Translations under genes and position numbers: made by a program
Part shown: positions 56,165 to 64,000 of the stretch, in pieces
How the letters are laid out: each line of letters starts with the position of its first letter
How positions within the stretch are numbered: the stretch's first letter is position 1
The notes under the pieces: generated by a model
What the model saw: only the letters and a program-made list of their open reading frames with translations
Databases searched by the model: none
What the model was told of the DNA's origin: nothing
Source of the DNA: Patellaria atrata CBS 101060
Taxonomy: Eukaryota > Ascomycota > Dothideomycetes > Patellariales > Patellariaceae
Assembly (NCBI GenBank): GCA_010093705.1
Contig: MU006093.1
Location: 367,557 to 431,556 of the forward strand
Length of the DNA stretch: 64,000 nt
Direction: 5' to 3'

Positions 56165-59149
56165 TCATCTCCTGGCGAAGCAGCAGAGGATACCCGACTT
56201 GCCCAAGAACCACAGACAACCGAGGAAGCGGATGAGCGACAAGATAGCAGTAGCCCAAAGGAGAGCCTGGAAGAAGCGGGCGGTACGTTTGGAAGCACCG
56301 GACTGTGTAAATAATTAGCATTTGAGCATCTTCTGATTTTCAAAATCGATAAACTTACTGAAAAGCCAAATCTGTCAAAGTTCTCGCTGGTGATGACGAC
56401 GGCTAGAAGCGCGTTGGAGAAGATCCATGCGGTGGTCAAATGAGTACGGAAACTCTTATAGGAGTCCTCAAGGGTCTTCTCAGTGTTCTCCACTGGAGGT
56501 TTATACGCGGCCAATGCTCGCTTAACAGTCTGCTCAAACTGGCTGTCGATGTCGGCTTGTGGTAGGTCAGGCTCCTCAACCACCGTGTGTTTGCCGTCCT
56601 TAGTCTTCTCGGTTGTGGCTGAAGGGAGTGCATCCGCTTTGTCTGAACCTTTGGTACCCCAGGAAACATCATGCCAATTGCTGAAGGCGTAAACGTTGAG
56701 AATATTGATGTACGATGACATGATGAGGAGATATTGCGGGAAAGAGGTGAACATGTGCCAGGGATCCAAGTAGAGGAAGGAGGCTACAAAATACAGACCG
56801 AAGGTTGCAGCAAGGGCGATGATGATGATACCAACACCATCTGATGCGAAGAATGAACGGACGAAATCCTCAGTCGAGTCGGTATCGAGTTGTTGGGACT
56901 CTGGGCTAGTGAAAGCTCTGACCACGAGATAAATTGACAGAATGATCAGGTAAAATTGGATAGCACCAAAAACGACGAAAGATGTAACATAGGTCCAACG
57001 GGAACCCTTAGGACGATTACCGAGAGCCAGAATGAACTGCAGGAGAACAAATCCGAGATACAAATACTTAAGAACCGTATTGAAGATGGGTGTGACAGTG
57101 GTACCGAAAGGCCAGGCGGTATTCTTGTTCGCCTCAGTAGGGAGACCAACCAAGTCCATGATAACGGATGTTGTTAACCAGAAAGCAGCCAAAGCGAACC
57201 AGGAGAGGAAGACCGTGAAGACGTTGTACAGCATCTGAATGTGGAAGAAGAACATGCGAACCAAGTTGTGACCGGACTTGTACATGCGGCCGAAGTGCAT
57301 CAGAGAGTAGATACTGGCAGCGAAGGAACCGTTCAGCCAACGTCTACGCTGGCCAATGAATTCTGGGGCACCCTCCGGTACGTCAGTTTCACCCTTGGAT
57401 GCCTTGACGTACGTCAAATGCCACTTTGAGCCCGCTTTCGCGACCAATTCGAAACAGAGAATACGATCCTCGGCCAGGAACATGTTTTTCTTGAAAATGT
57501 TCATACCCTCAATACCCTTCTTACCGAGAATCTTTGAAAGTGTGTGATCACCATGGAAATACTGCTCAAGAGGTCTGCCCATAATAGCACGGAAGCGATA
57601 GGCAGAAAAGGCACCGGGTAACACACTGACGTATCCGAAGGATGATTCCAAGGGTTTATCCAGGATGTTAGAGATCTTGTATTCGAAGTTCTGAGCGGCC
57701 ACAAGCGGATTCAAAAGATTCCTCCAGCCTTTACCCAACATAGCATGGATTTCACCGCAAGCACCCCCAAGATCCTTATCGTTGTAGAAAGCTTCCCATA
57801 GAGCAAGGAGCGACTTGCTGCCAGGTTTGGTACCAGCATCGAGAAGAATACAGATTTCTGGGTTCAAGATACGGCCAAAAGCGGTGAAAAGCCACCTATG
57901 AGAGTTAATCTTCTTGCTATTCTTTTGCTTCAAGCAGAACATCATCTGCACTGGAGGCAAAGTGCTAGGGCTGTCATCGTGTGGGCGGATGAGCTGCTGG
58001 TTAGCAGTCACGGAAAGCTGTGTGGTGTATTCGAACTGTCCAATATTAGATAGGGGAAAAATTGAATCCATGAATATACTCACGATGTGGGCAACTGTCT
58101 CCTTGCCGTCGATATCCTTCTTCATAACACCATCCTGGTAGATACCGACGGTAGCGAGAAGATCGAGAGTACCCTTGTCACAAGGGTCGATACCGTCGAA
58201 AACTAAACACACCACAATCTTCTGCCACGCTGGACCACCTTTGTTCCAGAATTCAGACTTCTTCAGATTGACAATATCACGAATATTTTGCATAACACCG
58301 TGTAGGGTACGCGCTGTAAGAATTTTGTCTTCGTTATAATAGGTGATGGCGATAAGAAGCTCAGTGTGTCTGTTATACATGGCAGGTCTCAAATTGTAGC
58401 CATTCTTAAGAGTGAAATCGTTTGGATCGCATGTAGCAGCAGTGTCTAATAGTTCTTGTTAGCAAACATTGCTGCGGGTAAGCCCGGAACACACATATCG
58501 CGTACATCTCATGTGTGTGAACTCCTCACTACCGCCGCTCTCGAGGTCATTCCTATACTTTGCTTGAACAGCATTTTGGATAGCGCTAGGAACCGGATAG
58601 TCCGCGCTCAGAACTGCTCCCTGGACGAGCTTGACTTTACGGGTAGCGTTACGCTTGAGACCACCCGCGCCTGCGGCGGCAGTACCTCCGGGTTGCATGC
58701 GTCGGTTCCACTCTTCAGTTGAGCCGGTCTCGCTTCTACTATACGGGGAAGAAGATCTGACTGGAGCGCCATAGGCTTGTGATGTGTCATCCAGATGACC
58801 CGAGTATACCTCTGGACCCTGGTCATAGGGAGCGTTGTAAGCGGTCCGCGAAGTGGTACTGCTGTCGGCGTACGTCTCAGTTAAGCTGTATGCAGATACT
58901 GGTCGATGCTGAGGGCCATTTGGGTCATTGAAAGGATCGTGGTGAGCGCCGGTTGGATTGGGATGTAAGAGTGAGCGCTCGACCTCTTCGTCATCGGAAT
59001 CGTGTTGACCTGGGTGATTGTATTGCTGAAGGCGTGATATCAGAATTGGATAAAGAGATGAGTAGCAACTTTAGGTAACTTACTTGACCTGGAGGTAGGT
59101 CGTTCATCCTCTGATGATCACCATACCCTCCATGCCCTTGGTAAGCCAT
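56165..59149 (-). CDS. chitin synthase, class III-like
   Basis: Five exons (59149-59084, 59025-58506, 58445-58084, 58035-56359, 56302-56165) give 920 aa. A polar N-terminus ([17 protein letters not shown]) precedes the chitin synthase N-terminal region ([21 protein letters not shown]). The catalytic core has [41 protein letters not shown] and QRRRWLNGS, followed by multiple membrane segments, [15 protein letters not shown] and a C-terminal [12 protein letters not shown] rebuilt across the last intron. It polymerises UDP-GlcNAc into chitin at the plasma membrane. The class is inferred from length and C-terminal region. The intron at 58083-58036 is 48 bp, a multiple of three without a stop. Reading through the last intron gives a false tail to 56035. 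Confidence 0.95.
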
Positions 59150-61154
59150 GGCTTTGTCTGATCAACGAGATCGATCCCCTCAGCGACCAGCAAAGGACAG
59201 CTTGTTGATAGGGAGATAGAAGGAAATAGGGTATTGGGGATACACGGAACGAATGCTAGAACGAGAGCAACGAGGAATGTGGAGAATGAGAGAAGAGGGA
59301 ATGGGTTACGAGATGAGGAGAGTAGCAAATATTTAGCTGAGGGTGGTGGAGCAGAAGCTGAATCGGGAGGAAGATGGGCAGTTCAGGTTGGCTGCCAGGA
59401 AGGGTTTAGGCGGATGTCGGGGGGTGCTTGGCCTTACAGCTCCCTTGGAAGAAGAAAAAGAGAAAAAGAGGCGCGACAGAACAAGACCGTGTCAGGTTAA
59501 CCAGTCAACTGGCACTCACTGCCAGCCGAAACAGCGCGGTACGCTTTGTGCGCCCGTGTTTTGTTAAATCTGTACACGCTGCGGCCGCACCGGCGAAGCT
59601 TGTTGGTTCGCTCACTTTCACTGATACAACTCTCCGCGTTTCAACTTGATATCCTCTATTTTCCTTGAATATCTTTTTGCTCGAATTAAAAGGGTCAACA
59701 GAGCCTCATGACGCTTGAAACCGAGGTGGTACTGTGACTATAGAATAGGGACAATCGATCTCCTGAGCCACTCCCTCCCACCTTTATGTTGATCAGATAC
59801 TACCCTACCAAAACGTCCTGACCTCGTAAAAGCACAAAGAAATAGTTTAACACCGCTGCATTCTTGTCGCAGTAACATCACGCTATCCCTCCACCGCCTA
59901 TGAAAACCGTTCACTCTTTTCTAGTCCATGCGGCGAGACCTTGAGGATTTCTTTGATGTGAGGTACCCAGCCACACTTCGTTGCTGACTTGCGATGCCCC
60001 TAAAAATAGCTTTGTATCATAACCTTCCATTGGTACCCTCAGCTCAACAATCCGACATCCGAAAGACCGTATCTGAATATCCTCGACGAAAATTCTTCGT
60101 TTAAGAAGAAGATTTTAAGCCTCCTTTCAGACTGTGCTCTTCTCTGCTCTTGTCTGCTCTTCTCTGCTCTTGTCTGCTCTTCTCTGCTCTCCTCAGCTCT
60201 ACTGCAAAAAGCAGCTTATTTTCTGCATGAAATCGCCTATCCAGGCGAAAAGCTTGGTAAGGTATTGGCTTGAACTCAACCTTTTCCCAACCGTCAAGCA
60301 CCGTAAGCCGCATTATTTTAAGTACTCACTCTTATATACCTTAGTCATTCTCGTCCAAATCTCTTCTTTTACGCGCAAATTAGCGGTGATCCTTCTCTCA
60401 TCTGGGGCCTTGGACACAGCATCAAAAACTTATGCAGCACCGTTAAATCAAACGTCTGACACAATATAAACGCTTGTGTTCCGCTGTTACTGGAAAGCGT
60501 CTAACCCGAACTTTTGTAAGTTGTCAAATGGTTCAATAAACGATGGCACAGCTATCAGTACCGCTTCAACGCGGTGAATCTTTGCAAGCTGTCACTATAT
60601 GCATATATCATATACATCTATAGCGTATCGTTAAAGTTGCGTCTTCAAGCGCGCGTACCACTTATCCTATTCTAGGAGAATTCATATACTTCTTAGCATC
60701 ATGTCGAAAACATATCACACACAAACTGTGTACATTATTGTAGCAATTTTGACAGAATCACAAAAAGCACTATCATGACGTCAAGGATTATCAGCTCGAG
60801 GTGTAGTCAAACTAATCAAAGCGATGGAATGCATTCTTTATTTCTTGAACCCCTCTTGTTGCGTTCCACAGTCTTCACTCTCGTACATTTCGCTTTACAT
60901 AAAATGCTATACTATTAAGAATGACGCGTTGCTCCGTTTCAATGCCCTGTACAGTCAAGTCAGACGCCTTTTGGGGGTTTTACAGCACGGTAACGGCAGC
61001 ATCATGACAACAATAAAGCAACTTTCTCGCACTTATTTAGTCATTGCCCACTTGAATGATGCAGTTCCTTTAATATACAAGAAAACCTCACTGTATTAGT
61101 TGAGGTTCAATGTAAAGAGACTTACAGTACCTTCTACAGAAAACCCGCTTTATC
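59150..61154. other. 2-kb gene-poor divergent region
   Basis: Shared upstream region of chitin synthase (-) and the DUF218-like gene (+). It contains the 10-bp tandem repeat at 60131-60190. No gene or RNA recognised; small ORFs are repeat-driven or random. Confidence 0.5.
60131..60190. repeat. 10-bp tandem repeat, about six units of (C/G)TCTGCTCTT
   Basis: Units alternate between CTCTGCTCTT and GTCTGCTCTT, so the period is 10 with a strong 20-bp super-period. The array lies in the chitin synthase upstream region and reads as CT-rich on the + strand. Confidence 0.85.
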
Positions 61155-62133
61155 ATGGTGATTTCGAATCCGCCAAAATCGATCGTTGATCTCGTTGTCG
61201 TCTGCTGCCATGCCATTTGGAACGGTCATTCTTCCTCGTCTCCAGATCCGTACAAGGAAAAGCAATGGATCCTCAAAGGATTCCAACGTAGCAACCGCGA
61301 AACCGGAAAACAGGGAGAGCATTTGTCATTCATGAGGCATATTAATGAGGCCATGCTATATCTCCTCAGTACAGATAGTGAACTTCAAAATGATCCAGCA
61401 CAGACACTCGTGATGTTTTCCGGTGGACCGACATCCAAAGAAACCGATATCAGTGAAGCATTTAGCTACTGGAAAGCTTTGCATACTTGGGATCACGTAG
61501 AAATCATGGGTCAACTCTACCCAAACGGTAGAATAATGCTGGAAGAACACTCCACAGATTCCTACCAAAACTTCATCTTCTCAGTATTAGAGTTCAGGAA
61601 GCAAATTGGACACTATCCACGTAACATCCATATCATTACGCACGGCTTTAAAGGTCCGCGATTCTTGGACCTACATGCGAAAGCACTACAATGGCCAAAG
61701 GAGAGAATAAGCGTCTATGTACGGAATCCGGAAATGTCACGTAAGTAGCACATAACCTTTCGCCTCCCGTTGTATTTTTCCTAGATTTACGTCGGCAATC
61801 ATATTTTGTATTTGGCATTCGACAACCAGTAGCCATTCTAACCTTATCGTAGGTGCTGAATTGGAGGAAACCATTGCATTAGAGAAACAGAACGGCTACC
61901 TACCTTTCGTCTCGGATCCTTACGGCGCTCACGCGTCGTTGTTGGATAAAAGGAAGGTTCGTTGCTGGGACGAAACTAAGTTCAGAGCTTATATGTCTCC
62001 CTTATTAAATGAAGGTGAAGAGGGTGTGCTGCTGACGCGGTTGCTCGATTGGAAAGGCGGTGAGAGCGGAGATGAGTTATTCCCAGATACTCTGCCGTGG
62101 AACGAGACATCAAGTGCAGCAGGATCGTCGTAG
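61155..62133 (+). CDS. DUF218/YdcF-like protein
   Basis: Two exons (61155-61740 and 61853-62133) give 288 aa. It starts MVISNPPKSIVDLVVVCCHAIWNG, has a Rossmann-like strand with LVMFSGGPT and a second conserved block NIHIITHGFKGPRFLDLHAKAL. The LVxFSGGxT and HGFKxPRF motifs match fungal members of the DUF218 group (related to bacterial YdcF/SanA). No signal peptide or clear membrane segment. Biochemical role unknown. The upstream region has no other ATG in frame. Confidence 0.72.
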
Positions 62134-62426
62134 AACGATCTCTCAAATTTGCCATTCGGCCTGTTGTGAAAGCTCTAGTATCAGCATAGTATCACAGGTA
62201 TTTGTGCTGATGTCGGCCCGAAATCTCGGTGTATCCCCTCTTGCCGACATAATCGGGTAACCCTAGCATCTGTCCGTCCCGAGTATGACGAAGGACATGC
62301 TCCCCACCAACTTGTACCATCATCCCACTTTCTTCGTCACAAGCTCCACGATGCTTTCAAAACATAGGTCTACATTCTTCCAAATTGCCGTTAGGATTTC
62401 AATATCAATTCCATCAGACTCCCAAA

Positions 62427-63660
62427 ATGGGTGATCCGTCCCGCGCACCACCCTTAACCCGCGCCTCCGTCATTGAAGCCCACGAGCTCATCAAGGAATA
62501 CGTCCATCTCACCCCCGTTCTCACCTGCCACACACTCGATACCATTGCCTCAACACCGCAGGAGTTCACGGCACTGTCCGATACGCCTCACGACGGTCTA
62601 GACGTACCAGCAAAACCAAAGATCAGATTCTTCTTCAAGTGCGAGAACTTCCAAAGAGTCGGCGCCTTCAAAGTCCGCGGCGCATTCCACGCACTGAAGA
62701 GATTAAGCAAAGAAGAACTAGAGAAAGGAGTAGTGACACATAGCTCCGGTACCTACCCACTCTTGCTTCCAACCCTCCCTTCAAATTAAACCAGACCCAG
62801 GAAACCACGCCCAAGCCCTCGCCCTCGCAGCCCGCACCTTCAACATCCCGGCGCACATCGTCATGCCAACAATCTCCACGCCCTCCAAAATCGCCGGCAC
62901 CCGCTCCTACGGCGCCCGCATCGTCTTTTCCGGCTCCACGAGCCAAGAGCGCGAAGCAGTCGTGTCCACCGTGATCGCCCAAACGGGCGCGACCCTCGTC
63001 CCGCCCTACGACCACCCCAACATCATCCTGGGTCAGGGCACCATGGCGCTGGAGCTGGAAGCGCAAGTCACGGCTCTGCTGGCGCCCTCGGAGGGGCCGA
63101 GAAAGCTCGACGCCGTCATCACTCCCTGCGGCGGCGGCGGCATGCTCAGCGGCGTCGCGACCGCCCTGCTCGGGTCCGGCATCCGCGTCTTCGGCGCCGA
63201 GCCTAGCTTCCAGGGCGCCGACGACGCCCGTCGCGGTATCGCGGCCCGCGAGCGAGTCACGCACGTCAAGTCCCTCACTATAGCTGACGGGCTGCGCACG
63301 CCGCTCGGCGAGTGGACGTGGGGCATCGTGTCCGACCGATCAAAAGTCGCGGGCGTGTTCTCTGTATCGGAAGATCAGATCAAGGCGGCGATGCGGCTGG
63401 TGCTGGAGAGGATGAAGGTGTTTATCGAACCGTCGGCTGCGGTTCCGCTGGCGGTTTGTCTGTTCAATGAGGAGTTTAGACGGCTTGTTGAGAGGGAGGG
63501 TGGGGAGGAGGGGTGGAATGTGGGCGTTGTGTTTAGTGGGGGGAATACGACTGTTGAGGCTGTCGCGAAGATCTTTGAGACTACGGATAGGAAGGAGGAG
63601 AGGGCTGCGGGGGAGGTTGGGGCGTTGGGGGAGAGGGAGGTCCAGGACGTTGCTGGATAG
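62427..63660 (+). CDS. PLP-dependent serine racemase/threo-3-hydroxyaspartate dehydratase (SRY1-like)
   Basis: Two exons (62427-62748 and 62801-63660) give 393 aa. FKCENFQRVGAFKVRGAFHAL contains the PLP-binding Lys82; SSGNHAQALALAA is rebuilt across the junction; PPYDHPNIILGQGT and TPCGGGGMLSGVA are the phosphate-binding and glycine-loop segments; VVFSGGNTTVE closes the fold. The order and wording match yeast Sry1 and mammalian serine racemase more than Ilv1, since there is no C-terminal ACT regulatory domain. It probably acts on serine, threonine or hydroxyaspartate in the cytosol. The frame is open further upstream, but the first ATG in it is 62427. Confidence 0.9.
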
Positions 63661-64000
63661 GGGTTTGTGGGTAGTAGGACTTCGAATGAAGTGGAAACTG
63701 CTGTATTTAATCACAGTGTAATGTCACCGGGGTCACTCACATCGATGAAACGAGTAATAGCTTCTCTCAGACTCGTAGCAAACTGATAAAAGTCTCGTAA
63801 TCTGATGAGTGCACAATCCAGTTACCCAACCGTGAACACGGGATTGAAGATAAAACACTGTACTCCGCTGACTAACTGAATTCATCGACACACACACACC
63901 ACAAAACGCTCCGAATAGACAATGACATCCCCACCGAACAATATATATTCAACACCTCACGAACCCACGCATCCCAAGCCCCCAAAGTTAACTCGCAACA
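63661..64000. other. 3' flank at window end, no gene seen
   Basis: Downstream of the PLP enzyme gene. It includes a short CA repeat near 63890-63900. A gene crossing the window edge cannot be excluded. Confidence 0.5.

Noticed and set aside
62668-63264. 198-codon minus-strand frame over the PLP enzyme gene
   Set aside because: Antisense shadow of a G+C-rich exon that encodes clear PLP motifs on the other strand.

Overview
The window is nuclear DNA of a filamentous ascomycete (Pezizomycotina). The signs are compact genes split by 47-110 bp introns with GT(A/G)NGT donors and CT(A/G)A(C/T)-like branch sites, a chitin synthase, a long-tailed fungal kinesin-1 ending in the KRTSWFF signature, a RACK1/Cpc2 gene with a snoRNA in an intron, many secreted or membrane proteins, and a hAT transposon end. 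A leotiomycete-like fungus is my impression, not something I can prove. I rebuilt exon structures by hand from reading frame, splice signals and family conservation. Every multi-exon model below keeps phase except the first exon of the U1-C gene, where no canonical donor exists. I have no transcript evidence.

Layout. 1-1321: right end of a hAT DNA transposon whose left part lies outside the window. It has the transposase C-terminus, a possible antisense gene, a strong cluster of CGTACG palindromes and a terminal inverted repeat. It lies about 340 bp upstream of Rtf1 (1665-3462). 4374-8604: histidine phosphatase and class II aldolase-like genes (both -). 10246-15875: a transcription factor with three kinds of DNA-binding module, and an OPT transporter (both +). 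16240-20818: an unknown multi-pass membrane protein and a dienoyl-CoA isomerase-like enzyme (both -). 21916-23253: a PGAP4-like glycosyltransferase (+). 23549-35289: a long minus-strand run of RACK1 with intronic U24 snoRNA, kinesin-1, Rad6, an Mss116-like DEAD-box helicase and an unknown protein. 36032-37217: an SDR enzyme (-).

38936-43075: a seven-exon secreted zincin-like protein and a small Cys-rich GPI-type protein (both +), flanked by long gene-poor stretches. 44481-47729: Trm4/NSUN2-type tRNA m5C methyltransferase (+). 48198-48355: a tRNA-His(GUG) gene (-) that appears interrupted twice. 49009-49863: U1 snRNP protein C (+), with its first splice donor and a zinc-ligand codon missing. 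50675-53446: ketol-acid reductoisomerase and Ubc12 (both -). 54036-54895: a decayed RIB7-like riboflavin pathway gene (+). 56165-59149: chitin synthase (-). 61155-63660: a DUF218-like protein and an SRY1-like PLP dehydratase/racemase (both +).

There is no gene cluster in the pathway sense. Housekeeping genes for transcription (Rtf1, Rad6), translation (RACK1, Trm4, tRNA-His), splicing (U1-C), transport (kinesin, OPT) and the cell wall (chitin synthase) are interspersed with accessory secreted and membrane proteins. The observations most worth a second look are the doubly interrupted tRNA-His, the damaged first exon/donor of U1-C, the possible second gene and CGTACG array in the hAT element, and the U24 snoRNA in the RACK1 intron.
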